Assembly: GCF_021653975.1 (NCBI RefSeq)
Contig: NZ_JAJKFK010000015.1
Span: 1-64,000, forward strand
DNA length: 64,000 nt
DNA from: Amycolatopsis sp. GM8
GTDB taxonomy: Bacteria > Actinomycetota > Actinomycetes > Mycobacteriales > Pseudonocardiaceae
Direction of reading: 5' to 3'
In this document: positions 1 to 7,596 of the stretch, piece after piece
How positions within the stretch are numbered: the first letter of the stretch is position 1
How the letters are laid out: each line of letters opens with the position of its first letter
Position numbers and translations under genes: made by a program
The notes under the pieces: model-generated
The model's input: only the letters and a program-made list of their open reading frames with translations
What the model was told of the DNA's origin: nothing
Databases searched by the model: none

Positions 1-84
1 ACACGCCGGTTGCATTCAGCGTTGGGATACCGGCCACCACTCGAAGCGCTCGACGAATGGTTCACCAAACACCAAGCAGCATGA
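1..84 (+). mobile_element. C-terminal end of an IS transposase (5' part outside window)
   Basis: An open frame enters at base 1 and ends with TGA at 82-84. The 27 residues include the motif RRLHSALGYRPP followed by an acidic helix, which is the usual end of the DDE integrase domain of IS3-type OrfB transposases (family knowledge). No terminal inverted repeat can be recognised downstream, so the IS boundary is unknown. Whether the element is intact cannot be judged from the window. It borders the accessory part of the window and is the only transposase sequence seen. Confidence 0.6.
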
Positions 85-184
85 TACAGTCCGTTTGAGC
101 CGCGTCCGAAATTTTCGGAGCACATCACTTTCCAGCCTTGACAAAACCCGCTTCCCGCGAACACTCAAAGATCGGGGCGGGGGA

Positions 185-505
185 GGGCCCACGCCGGGTC
201 GAGGGCGCCTTGCGCCCGGTCCTCGTGGGTCCGGCAGGGCACCTGCCGCCGGTTCAAAGCAAAGACAAAAGACAAAAGATGCCTCGCCGGCGGGCTGGCT
301 CCGGGATGAGGGGCCCAGGGGATCTCACCTTTTCGAGGTGGTTGAGTTGGGTGGTCATCCCGTCGCCTGCGGTTTTCGAATATCACTTTGACCGGTGGCC
401 GCAAGCATTGGTCTCTCGGCCGCGCGCCGGGCAAAAAGGTTGCGGCCACCGCTCAAAGTGATCGTGCCGGTTTCAGGCGACGGGATGACCACCCAACTCG
501 GCCCG
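185..505 (-). repeat. Large structured repeat element, copy A
   Basis: Non-coding sequence made of nested inverted repeats. A perfect 26-bp inverted repeat has arms at 344-369 and 474-499. Inside it a 23-bp imperfect stem has arms at 382-404 and 440-462. Outside it, towards 185, are further hairpins (arms about 185-193/224-232, and CGGCAGG/CCTGCCG around 232-248) and a conserved block at 291-309. Copy B at 54451-54740 is the same element in the opposite direction. Read on the minus strand, the element begins about 20 nt after the stop codon of the gene ending at 523, so it may act as a 3'-end RNA structure or terminator, or be a non-autonomous mobile element. The stretch 85-184 shows nothing recognisable. 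Confidence 0.85.
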
Positions 506-522
506 TCGGCTTTCGCCGCCCC

Positions 523-948
523 TTACCTCTCCTCGCCTGGTGGGATGACTTCCCACTTCCCCGCATTCGGGTCCACGCCTGGGGTGTAGGGGATTACCTC
601 CGGCTCCGGGTCCATCGGCAGACCCGCCGACCGCATCATGTCCAGCGCCGCCGCGTCGCCCAGTGCATCCCCCAGAACATTGACACCCTCGGCGAGTGCG
701 GCTTGTTGTGCGCGGTGGGAGAGTTCCACGATCTGCGCCGCCAACTCCTCGCCGCCGAGTTGCAACGCTGTCTGGTCGAGTTTCAGGTCCTTCAGCGCGC
801 CATGGACATCAACGGTCACCTGAACGTTTTCAGCACCGTTGTAGGCCCAGCCGCGAAGTTCCGCCAAACGTCCGGGGAGTTCTTCCGTCACCCGTAACCG
901 TTCTTCGGCGTCCGCGAGGAGACGTTCGGCCGTGCGTCTGTCGTTCAT
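523..948 (-). CDS. YbaB/EbfC-like protein
   Basis: 141 residues. An N-terminal alpha-helical stretch is followed by a short beta-hairpin (VQVTVDVHGALKDLKL, about residues 43-58) and a helix, the arrangement of the YbaB/EbfC nucleoid-associated fold. The acidic and proline-rich tail (PEPEVIPYTPG) is typical of actinobacterial members found beside type VII secretion-like genes. The ATG overlaps the stop of the preceding gene (ATGA at 945-948), so the two are translationally coupled. It is the last gene of a four-gene operon that runs from 2654. Function is unknown; DNA binding is only an inference from the fold. Confidence 0.6.
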   Translation of the reverse strand: MNDRRTAERLLADAEERLRVTEELPGRLAELRGWAYNGAENVQVTVDVHGALKDLKLDQTALQLGGEELAAQIVELSHRAQQAALAEGVNVLGDALGDAAALDMMRSAGLPMDPEPEVIPYTPGVDPNAGKWEVIPPGEER

Positions 949-1253
949 CCTCGGGTCCAGTCCCGATCGAAATCGTCATCCGAAGCCAGTTCCGGGTCGT
1001 AGCCGAGACCGAGCGCGTCGCCAACCTTCGTGGCGTCCTGGCCGAGCGTCTGCGCATAAACCTGTTGCGCACGCTGGTTCGCCCTTGCGGTCGCCCGCGC
1101 GGCGACGGAAACCACTGTATTGGCAAGGTATCCAGCGCCGTTCCGCATAGCGTGAGCGTCCAGTTTGACGGTACGCAAACGCCCACCGACACCGACCTCG
1201 ACGGTCACGCCATCCGCAGTCGCCTTTCCCACGATCTCACCGAAATCGATCAT
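945..1253 (-). CDS. Second YbaB/EbfC-like protein
   Basis: 102 residues when started at the ATG MIDFGEIVGKA, which overlaps the stop of the NlpC/P60 gene as ATGA (1250-1253). The longer open frame upstream lies inside that gene and is not used. The core reads VTVEVGVGGRLRTVKLD followed by a long helix, the same fold as the next gene, so two YbaB-like paralogues sit in tandem. The C-terminus is acidic (ASDDDFDRDW). The coupling implies that the pair is made in fixed ratio with the hydrolase. Role unknown; in actinobacteria such proteins recur beside WXG100-type or NlpC/P60 genes. Confidence 0.6.
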   Translation of the reverse strand: MIDFGEIVGKATADGVTVEVGVGGRLRTVKLDAHAMRNGAGYLANTVVSVAARATARANQRAQQVYAQTLGQDATKVGDALGLGYDPELASDDDFDRDWTRG

Positions 1254-2323
1254 GCCGAAGGCCTGAACACACCCAGCAGCGGCTCGCCCGCATTGCTGGT
1301 GCGCAACGGGACGACGTGGCACACATCGCCGGTGTGCGGCTCTTCGACCATCTGCCCGTTCCCGATGTACATCGCCACGTGCCCGCTCCAGATGACGAGG
1401 TCACCGGGCTGGATATCGTTGATGTCGACCTTCTGCCCGATGGTCTGCGTCGCGGCCGTGCGCGGGATCTTCAACCCGGCCTGACCATAGGACCACTGCG
1501 TCAACCCACTGCAATCCATCCCGCGGTTCGGATCGGTGCCACCCCACACATACGGCAGGCCGAGCCGTGAAAGCGCCGCGCGGACGGCGATCGCGGCCCG
1601 CTCGTTCGGGGCGTTCACCGTCTGACCGCCGGGCAGCTTGATCTGCGTCCCGCTGCCATATTGGTCCGACGGCGGGAACGTCATCGCAGGCCCACTCGAC
1701 GCGGCACCACCCGTGCCGCCGCTGTACCCGCCGCCACCGCCTCCACCACCGCCACCGGATCCACTCGTGCGGCTGCCGAGCGGGCCCGCCGGCGGAGCGG
1801 ACGCGGGCACCGTCGAGTTCATGCTGGTCATCAGGTCCTGCAGCCGCGCCTTGGCCGCGTTGACGATGTCCGCGGCCTCCTTCGCGTACTTCGCCGACAT
1901 CCCCGCGATCACCGCGCGCGCCTGCATCTCGGCACCGGGATCGGTGCTCGACGCGGCCGCGTTCGCGAGAGTGCGGGCATCGGCGTCGAACTCCGTCACG
2001 AGCGCCTGGCACTGCTGCTGCGCGTCCTTGACCAGGCTCGTCGCGTCACCAACGGTCTGCGCGGTCTTCGAGGCCCAGGTCGCGGCGTCGTCGAGGGCCT
2101 GGGTGTGCTCCTTGGCCTTGACGCCGAACAGGTCACCCCGGTCGCCGACCCAGTTGCCCTGCAGGCTGCCGGCCTCGGTCTGGTGCCGCGAGCCGTAGTC
2201 GGCGAGGGACTGCGACAGCGAGGTCAGGTCCGCCTGCGCCTTGTCGGCCGCGCCGGTGTCCCCCTCCAGCTTGTCGGCCGCCTCCTTGATCGGGGCCTCG
2301 TAGGGCGCCAGGTCGATCGCCAC
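1250..2323 (-). CDS. NlpC/P60 family peptidoglycan hydrolase with ESX-like N-terminal domain
   Basis: 357 residues from a GTG start at 2323, chosen because a GGGGG ribosome site lies 6-9 nt upstream and just after the preceding stop. Residues 1 to about 180 are alpha-helical with a WVGDRGD turn, resembling WXG100/LXG-type secretion domains. A glycine-rich linker (about 188-215) leads to the C-terminal NlpC/P60 domain with Cys271 (GMDCSGL), His315 (SGHVAMY) and His330. This family cuts D-Glu-meso-DAP type bonds in cell-wall peptides. No Sec signal peptide is visible, which with the small ESX-like gene upstream suggests export by a type VII-like route (inference). Confidence 0.8.
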   Translation of the reverse strand: MAIDLAPYEAPIKEAADKLEGDTGAADKAQADLTSLSQSLADYGSRHQTEAGSLQGNWVGDRGDLFGVKAKEHTQALDDAATWASKTAQTVGDATSLVKDAQQQCQALVTEFDADARTLANAAASSTDPGAEMQARAVIAGMSAKYAKEAADIVNAAKARLQDLMTSMNSTVPASAPPAGPLGSRTSGSGGGGGGGGGGYSGGTGGAASSGPAMTFPPSDQYGSGTQIKLPGGQTVNAPNERAAIAVRAALSRLGLPYVWGGTDPNRGMDCSGLTQWSYGQAGLKIPRTAATQTIGQKVDINDIQPGDLVIWSGHVAMYIGNGQMVEEPHTGDVCHVVPLRTSNAGEPLLGVFRPSA

Positions 2324-2333
2324 CCGCGCCCCC

Positions 2334-2654
2334 TCAGCCCAGGATCCGGCGGAACGTGTCGCCGAATTCCTGCTCGTCGAACTCGTAGTCGCCCTTCGCG
2401 GTGTGCACGGACTGGCCGAGGTCGTGCACGCTGCCCGCGACCGAGTGCACATGCGTGTGCATCCGGTCGAGGTGATCGGTGAGCGAGTTCTGCAGGCCGC
2501 TCTCGTGCCCCAGATCCCCGAACAGGTTGCCGGGCAGCGACAGGTTGCCCGACAGATGCGTCTTCGCGGCGCCGACGATTTCGCCCGAGAGCGCACCGGC
2601 TTGCGAGTGGTATCGCGCCAGGTCGGCGGTGTCGACGGAGAATCCCTCAGCCAT
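2334..2654 (-). CDS. Small ESX/type VII secretion target-like protein
   Basis: 106 residues from the ATG MAEGFSVDTADLARY at 2654. The frame is open six codons further upstream, but this start matches the family's usual beginning. The protein is helical throughout, about 100 residues long and ends in YEFDEQEFGDTFRRIL, which resembles the YxxxD/E-type tails of type VII substrates (EspC/DUF2580-like proteins). It is the first gene of the operon with the NlpC/P60 hydrolase, from which it is separated by 10 nt. It may be the partner that takes the hydrolase to the secretion machine. No core secretion gene (EccC) is in the window. Confidence 0.6.
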   Translation of the reverse strand: MAEGFSVDTADLARYHSQAGALSGEIVGAAKTHLSGNLSLPGNLFGDLGHESGLQNSLTDHLDRMHTHVHSVAGSVHDLGQSVHTAKGDYEFDEQEFGDTFRRILG

Positions 2655-2731
2655 GCCGACATCGTGCCCCATCGGGCAGCCACGCGTGGGTGAAACGCGC
2701 TATCCGACCGCCGTGCCCCGTCGCCGGCCGG

Positions 2732-3400
2732 TCAGGGTTTTGCCCCGGTGTGCTCCGGCAGCGCACGCTCGGCCGAGGCCCTGACGTGGGAAAGCATCTC
2801 TTTCGAGGCCGTGGTGGGATCGCCCGAGGCGAGGGCGTCCAGGATGCGCTGATGTTCGGCCGCGGCCTGCCCCGCGTGCGCGTGCCCGGCCTTCATGAAC
2901 AACCGGAACCGCTGCACGGGTCCGCTGAGCGCCTGGAAGGCGCTTTCGAGGAACGGGTTGTCGGCCTGCGCCGCGATCAGGCTGTGGAAGCGGGCGTCCG
3001 AAGTCCAGTACAGCCGGAACGCGTCGGCGTCGGTGTCTGCGCTCGTGGCCGATTCGGCGAGTTCGTCGATGGTGAGCGCGAGCTCGGCCAGGAACTCCGG
3101 CGTGCGTCGCAACGCGCTTTCAGCGGCGATCGCCGGCTCGATCAGCTCGCGGGCGGCGGCGAGTTTCGTCATCTCGCGTTTCGTGAACGTGGGAGCCACG
3201 AAATAGCCGCGAAGCGCCTCGCGTTGCACGAGCCCGGAGTGCTCCAGGCGCGCGAGCGCTTCGCGAAGTGGTGTCTGGCTGACCTCGAGTTCACGACTGA
3301 GCGCCCCGATGTTGAGGGGCTCGCCTGGCTTTCGAGTCCCGTCCATCAACTGCGTGAGCAATACGTCGTACATGCGGTCTGCCAGGGGCACCTTTGCCAA
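2732..3400 (-). CDS. FadR-type GntR transcriptional regulator (FCD domain)
   Basis: 222 residues. An N-terminal winged helix (about 8-70, with SQTPLREALARLEHSGLV as the recognition part) and an alpha-helical FCD ligand domain (about 75-205) with conserved Asp/His positions. The start is TTG at 3400: a strong AGGAGG at 3408-3413 lies 7 nt upstream, whereas the longer frame to 3457 has no ribosome site. Regulators of this family usually sense a carboxylic acid metabolite. It follows the amidase gene but has its own promoter region at 3401-3491 carrying a TACTAT/ATAGTA dyad, and likely controls the adjoining catabolic genes. Confidence 0.85.
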   Translation of the reverse strand: MAKVPLADRMYDVLLTQLMDGTRKPGEPLNIGALSRELEVSQTPLREALARLEHSGLVQREALRGYFVAPTFTKREMTKLAAARELIEPAIAAESALRRTPEFLAELALTIDELAESATSADTDADAFRLYWTSDARFHSLIAAQADNPFLESAFQALSGPVQRFRLFMKAGHAHAGQAAAEHQRILDALASGDPTTASKEMLSHVRASAERALPEHTGAKP

Positions 3401-3407
3401 CGACCAT

Positions 3408-3413
3408 CCTCCT
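3408..3413 (-). promoter_or_regulatory. Ribosome binding site fixing the TTG start of the GntR gene
   Basis: AGGAGG on the minus strand, 7 nt before the TTG at 3400. It decides the start against the 57-nt longer frame. Confidence 0.8.
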
Positions 3414-3461
3414 GTTGCATCGTCGATCACTCGCACGGTGCTGCGTTGCCACGTCAAAGTA

Positions 3462-3480
3462 TACTATCGCGCACATAGTA
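3462..3480. promoter_or_regulatory. Probable GntR operator (TACTAT-N7-ATAGTA)
   Basis: Perfect 6-bp inverted repeat TACTAT at 3462-3467 and ATAGTA at 3475-3480, between the amidase stop and the regulator start. The half-site ATAGTA recurs at 4853-4858 between the divergent amidase and HD genes. A shared half-site at both promoters is what an autoregulated local repressor would need. Confidence 0.5.
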
Positions 3481-3491
3481 CGGTGCAGGAA

Positions 3492-4826
3492 TCAGCCGGC
3501 GATGTCGTCGGCGACGGCAGCTGCGGTAGCCAGCAGTGCCGCGTCGCGCCCGCGCACCGAGAACAGCTGGATCCCCCAGGGAGCCGGGCCACCCTGCCCG
3601 CCGGGCAACGAAATCGCGGGCACACCGAGAAGGTTCTGCAGTCGCGTGTTCCGCGTGAGCATGCGTCGCACATCGGCCCGCGCGCCGTCTTCGACACTCG
3701 GCCCGATGATCGGAATGGTCGCGTTCACCAGTGCGTCGAAGGGTTCGGCGAGCGCCGCCACCTCCGTGCGCACCCGTTCCATCTCACGCAAAGCGCCTTC
3801 GTAGCGCTCGCGCGTGATGCGTGCGCCGTCTTCGAGGCGTTCCCGCACGTCGGCCCCGAGTAGCTCGGGCACCGTCTCCAACCGCTTCCGGTTCACCCGG
3901 TACGCCTCGTAGGACATGATCGTGGTGGACACGTCCACGACGTCGAAACCGCTCGGCGACGTGACGGACTCGACGCGCCAGCCGCGGTCCGACAGTGAAT
4001 CGAGGGTGCCGCGCAGAGCCGTCGCGATGGCGGGATCGACGGCCAGGCCGGGATCGTCGAACACGGCGAGGCTGCGCCCCGCGGCCTCCACCACGGGGAC
4101 ATCGGCGAACACGCTCATCGCGAGGCGCACATCCTCCACCGAGGCGGCCAGGAACCCGACGTGGTCGAGCGTCGGGGCCGTCGGGTGCACGCCGTCCACC
4201 GAGAGAAGGTCGTAACTCGGCTTGAATCCGACGATCCCGCACAGCGTCGCCGGCCCCCGGATCGAGCCTCCCGTGTCGGAACCCAGGGCGATCGGCGAAA
4301 GGCCCGCCGCGACGGCTGCCGCGGATCCGCTGCTGGAACCGCCCGGGATGATCCCCGGGTAGCGCGGATTGTGGGCGCCGCCGTCGAAGTCGTTCAGCCC
4401 CGACGGGCCGTAGGCCAGCTCGTGCATCCGGGTCGTGCCCAAGATGATCCCGCCGGCCGCGCGCACCTGCGCAATGATCGGCGCATCGGCTTCGGGGACG
4501 ATGTCGACGGCACGCGACCCGGCGTACATTCTCTGTCCGCGGATGCCGATGATGTCCTTCACCGCGAACGGGATGCCGTCGATCGGTGAGAGAAGCTGGC
4601 CCGCTCGCCGTCGTTCGTCGCTCTCCTCTGCCTGCCGGAGCGCGTCGGAACGGAAGACCTCGACGAACGCGCTGATCGAGTCAGTCGTCGCGTCGATCTC
4701 ACGGAGACAGTTCTCCACCAGCTCGACCGCGGAGAACAAGCCCTTCGCGAGGCCGTCGCAGAGCTCCCGCACGGTGCGCATTGTCGATCGGTCCGGAGAG
4801 TTACCCAAAGTTTTCACGATCGACAA
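3492..4826 (-). CDS. Amidase (amidase signature family)
   Basis: 444 residues from TTG 4826; an ATG 15 codons later (4781) is an equally possible start, so the N-terminus is uncertain. The Ser-cisSer-Lys triad is present: Lys90 (PFAVKDI), the GGSSSGSAA loop at 162-170 and Ser188 (SDTGGSIR). The family hydrolyses a carboxamide to acid and ammonia; the substrate is not predictable from sequence. It is not the GatA subunit, since there are no gatB/gatC neighbours. It is transcribed away from the HD gene from a 40-nt divergent promoter region. In this island it would release ammonia from an amide precursor (inference). Confidence 0.85.
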   Translation of the reverse strand: MSIVKTLGNSPDRSTMRTVRELCDGLAKGLFSAVELVENCLREIDATTDSISAFVEVFRSDALRQAEESDERRRAGQLLSPIDGIPFAVKDIIGIRGQRMYAGSRAVDIVPEADAPIIAQVRAAGGIILGTTRMHELAYGPSGLNDFDGGAHNPRYPGIIPGGSSSGSAAAVAAGLSPIALGSDTGGSIRGPATLCGIVGFKPSYDLLSVDGVHPTAPTLDHVGFLAASVEDVRLAMSVFADVPVVEAAGRSLAVFDDPGLAVDPAIATALRGTLDSLSDRGWRVESVTSPSGFDVVDVSTTIMSYEAYRVNRKRLETVPELLGADVRERLEDGARITRERYEGALREMERVRTEVAALAEPFDALVNATIPIIGPSVEDGARADVRRMLTRNTRLQNLLGVPAISLPGGQGGPAPWGIQLFSVRGRDAALLATAAAVADDIAG

Positions 4827-4851
4827 GGTACTACAACAAAGGCTCGACTGC

Positions 4852-4857
4852 TATAGT
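4852..4857 (+). promoter_or_regulatory. -10 box (TATAGT) of the HD gene, overlapped by ATAGTA half-site
   Basis: TATAGT lies 8 nt before the ATG at 4866, implying leaderless or near-leaderless mRNA. The same bases read TATACT on the minus strand and can serve the amidase gene. The overlap with the putative GntR half-site suggests direct repression. Confidence 0.5.
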
Positions 4858-4865
4858 ATAGAGCC

Positions 4866-5477
4866 ATGAACGACATCGACCAGCTCCGCGCCGGTGTCCG
4901 CGTGAGCTTGCCCGAGCTGGCGGACTTCTCCGACCAGGACCTCGCCACAAAAATCGTGGACGCATGGGCGCTTTCGTTGAGCCAGACCGAGTTCCGGCGC
5001 ATCGAAGACATGCCCGGTTCGCCCAACCCCGACTCCCCCGCGCTGCGTGACGGCACACAGGCCACGCACGTTCGCGGAGTCGGACTGCTGACCGTCGCCC
5101 TCGGCGAGGAACTGCAGCGAGTACTCGGCCCCCTCGGCCTGGACCGTGACACCCTCTATGCGGCCGGAGTGCTGCACGATCTCGGCAAGCCGTTCGAGAA
5201 CAGCCCTGCCAACCAGGCGCGCTGGAAGAAGGACCCGGGCAAGGCCGGCCTCCCCTCCATCCGTCACTCCGTCTACGGAGTGCACATCGCGTTGACCGTA
5301 GGGCTGCCCGAGGAACTGGCGCACGTCTGCGGCACGCATTCAGGCGAAGGCGAACTGGTCTACCGGAGCACCTTGAACAGCATCGTGCACCACGCCGACC
5401 ACGCCTTCTGGGCGGCCGCCGAGAAGGGCGGGCTCCTCGATATGGATCCCGCCGATCGATGGACGAAGAAAGGGTGA
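4866..5477 (+). CDS. HD-domain metal-dependent hydrolase
   Basis: 203 residues, ATG start. The HD-superfamily ligands are all visible: His68, His104-Asp105 (HDLGKP), His134, His140, His158 and Asp178 (HHAD), so the enzyme should be active with one or two metal ions. HD proteins hydrolyse phosphate esters or, in some families, oxidise or hydrate small molecules. The exact reaction here is not recognised. It is the first gene of the plus-strand catabolic operon and is followed 87 nt later by ridA. It does not look like a (p)ppGpp or nucleic-acid HD protein, since no partner domain is present. Confidence 0.7.
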   Translation: MNDIDQLRAGVRVSLPELADFSDQDLATKIVDAWALSLSQTEFRRIEDMPGSPNPDSPALRDGTQATHVRGVGLLTVALGEELQRVLGPLGLDRDTLYAAGVLHDLGKPFENSPANQARWKKDPGKAGLPSIRHSVYGVHIALTVGLPEELAHVCGTHSGEGELVYRSTLNSIVHHADHAFWAAAEKGGLLDMDPADRWTKKG

Positions 5478-5564
5478 ATTTCGTATCGACGTAAAGAGCT
5501 GATCCCGCGACCCGAGCCCGACCACCTCTCGCAAAACCAACCACAGGATGAGAGCACCTTCAGC

Positions 5565-5951
5565 ATGATCAAGGAAATCGTCACCGACCGCATCGCCCCT
5601 CTCGAAGTCCCGCTGACCCACGTGGTGCGCGCCGGCGACTACGTCTACCTCTCCGGCCAGATCGCGGTCCGCGCTGACGGAACCCTGGTCACCAACGACT
5701 TCGCCGAGGAAACGCGCGCGGTACTGGAAAACCTCAAGGCCGGCGTCGAAGCCGCCGGGGGAACGCTCGCGGACGTGTGCAAGACGACGGTGTTCCTGTT
5801 GAACGCCACCCTGTTCGACCCGATGAACGCCGTCTACCGCGAGTACTTCGCCAAGCCCTATCCCGCTCGCGCGACGATCGTCGCCCCACTGTCCAATCCG
5901 GACCTGCGCATCGAAATCGAAGCTGTGGCCTACATCCCCGAGAGCAAGTGA
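5565..5951 (+). CDS. RidA family enamine/imine deaminase
   Basis: 128 residues, the standard length of the YjgF/YER057c/UK114 family. The key substrate-binding Arg102 (YPARATIV) and the late acid Glu119 (IEIEAVAY) are present, so a deaminase-competent RidA is expected rather than a degenerate member. RidA proteins hydrolyse reactive 2-aminoacrylate-like enamines and imines to keto acids and ammonia. Its presence next to an amidase suggests that the pathway substrate carries nitrogen. It overlaps the next gene (GTGA at 5948-5951). Confidence 0.9.
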   Translation: MIKEIVTDRIAPLEVPLTHVVRAGDYVYLSGQIAVRADGTLVTNDFAEETRAVLENLKAGVEAAGGTLADVCKTTVFLLNATLFDPMNAVYREYFAKPYPARATIVAPLSNPDLRIEIEAVAYIPESK

Positions 5952-6880
5952 GCGTGGCCCCGACCGCGAAAGGCGTGGCCGGGTCGGCATCTCGTCGACC
6001 CGGCCACGCCGGCGCCACACCGCGACACCGCATGGTTTCGGCGAGCGGCCTGCGCTGGCACGTCGTCGAAGCGGGGAGCGGCCCGACCATCGTGCTCGTC
6101 GCCGGCTTCCCGCAGAACGTGCACGCTTGGCGGCACGTAATCCCGCTGCTCGCCGAAAACTGGCACGTCGTCGCCGTCGACCTGCCCGGCCAGGGCGACT
6201 CCGAGAAGCCGCTGGACGGATACGACACCTGGACGGCCGCCGAGCGGCTCCATGACCTGCTCGCCGAACTGGGCCACGAGCGGTACCTGCTCGTCGGGCA
6301 CGACATCGGCTCGTGGGTCAGTTATCCGTTCGCCCACCGTTATCCCGATTCCCTCACCGGTGTCGTCTTCATCGACGGCAACATCGCCGGGCTCTCCCTG
6401 CCCGAGACGGTCCCGGTCGGTCCGGACGGGTGGCGCAGCTGGCATTTCCTCTTCAACGCGATTCCCGATCTTCCCGAGTCACTCATCTCGGGCCGGGAGC
6501 GCATCCTCATCGAATGGTTCTTCAGCCGGAAGACCGCGAGCTGGCGCGAAACGTTCACCACCGAGGACATCGCGGAATACGAACGCACGCTGGCGGCTCC
6601 CGGCGGCCTTCGTGGAATCCTCGGGTATTACCGCGCCGTGCACGAAAACGCCGAACGTAACAAGGAACTGCGGAAAACCCTGATCCAGGTGCCGATGCTG
6701 GCCATCGGCGGTGAGTTCGGTTCCTCTCCGGCACTGCACGACGACATGCTTCCGCTCGGTGTCGAGGTCAGCGGGGCGACCATCCGCGACACCGGTCACT
6801 ACATACCGGAGGAGAAGCCCCGCGAACTGGTCGACCAGATCACCCTGTTCGCCGAGCACCTGTCCCGCGAGCCGAAATAG
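5948..6880 (+). CDS. Alpha/beta hydrolase with Asp nucleophile (epoxide hydrolase/dehalogenase type)
   Basis: 310 residues from a GTG overlapping the RidA stop; the inner ATG at 6032 would give 282 and fits the fold start better, so the start is unsure. The nucleophile elbow reads GHDIGSW with Asp119, not Ser, and the catalytic His is His284 (DTGHYIPEE). Motifs AGFPQ and DLPGQGDSEKP are those of epoxide hydrolases and haloacetate dehalogenases, which form an ester on Asp. A lid insert covers about residues 150-220. No signal peptide. In the island it may open a ring or remove a leaving group from the substrate (inference). Confidence 0.8.
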   Translation: MSVAPTAKGVAGSASRRPGHAGATPRHRMVSASGLRWHVVEAGSGPTIVLVAGFPQNVHAWRHVIPLLAENWHVVAVDLPGQGDSEKPLDGYDTWTAAERLHDLLAELGHERYLLVGHDIGSWVSYPFAHRYPDSLTGVVFIDGNIAGLSLPETVPVGPDGWRSWHFLFNAIPDLPESLISGRERILIEWFFSRKTASWRETFTTEDIAEYERTLAAPGGLRGILGYYRAVHENAERNKELRKTLIQVPMLAIGGEFGSSPALHDDMLPLGVEVSGATIRDTGHYIPEEKPRELVDQITLFAEHLSREPK

Positions 6881-6890
6881 GAGAACACTC

Positions 6891-7586
6891 GTGCCCGACC
6901 GATCCATTGTCATGATGAGCGGATTGGCGACGCGCAAGGCGTTCGACGACCACCTGTTCGCCGCCTTCACCGAACGCACCGGCGTCGAGGTCATCCCCGT
7001 TTACGACCCGACCGTCCAATTGCTCCGCCGCCTTGACGCCGGGGAGCACTTCGACGTGATGATCGCCGCCACCCCGTCGTTCGAACCCCTGATCGCGAGC
7101 GGCATCGTCGCCGAAGGCCCGCGGCCGATCGTGCGAGCCGGGATCGGGCTCGCTGTGGCGCGCGGCGCCGAGCATCCCGCAATGGCGACGAGGGGCGATC
7201 TCGTGACGGCGCTCGCCGCCGCTCGCTCGGTCGCGTACTCGCGAACGGGCCAGAGCGGCATCTACTTCGTCGACATGGTGAAGCGTCTCGGGATCGAAGA
7301 CGTGGTGCTCCCCAAGGCGACCGTGCTCGAAAAGGGCTTCACCGCGACCGCCCTGGAAAGCGGTGCGGCCGACCTCGCCATCCAGCAACTGAGCGAACTC
7401 CTCTTCGTGCCGGGTGCCGAGATCGTCGGTCCCCTGCCGGAGGAGTTGCAAAAGTGGACCGAGTTCTCGGCGGGAACGGCCACGGTCTCGGCGCGGAACG
7501 CCGATGTCGAGGCATTCGTCGAGTTCATCAGCAGTCCCGAGGCGTCGCCGGCGTACCGTCTGACCGCCCTCGAACCGGTCGCCTGA
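6891..7586 (+). CDS. ModA-like substrate-binding protein without signal peptide
   Basis: 231 residues from GTG 6891, chosen for the AGGAG at 6880-6884; the upstream open frame lies inside the previous gene. The protein has the type II periplasmic-binding fold of the SBP_bac_11/ModA group, with a hinge around 110-130 and SRTGQSGIYF as a ligand-loop motif. It begins MPDRSIVMMSGLATR with no Sec, Tat or lipobox sequence and no ABC permease or ATPase gene nearby. It should therefore be cytoplasmic and may act as a metabolite sensor, buffer or enzyme rather than an importer subunit. Confidence 0.7.
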   Translation: MPDRSIVMMSGLATRKAFDDHLFAAFTERTGVEVIPVYDPTVQLLRRLDAGEHFDVMIAATPSFEPLIASGIVAEGPRPIVRAGIGLAVARGAEHPAMATRGDLVTALAAARSVAYSRTGQSGIYFVDMVKRLGIEDVVLPKATVLEKGFTATALESGAADLAIQQLSELLFVPGAEIVGPLPEELQKWTEFSAGTATVSARNADVEAFVEFISSPEASPAYRLTALEPVA

Positions 7587-7596
7587 GAGACAACGC

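Noticed and set aside
138-461. Open frames of 94-107 residues across the structured repeat on both strands
   Set aside because: They follow the inverted repeat symmetry, have no ribosome site and no protein-like composition.
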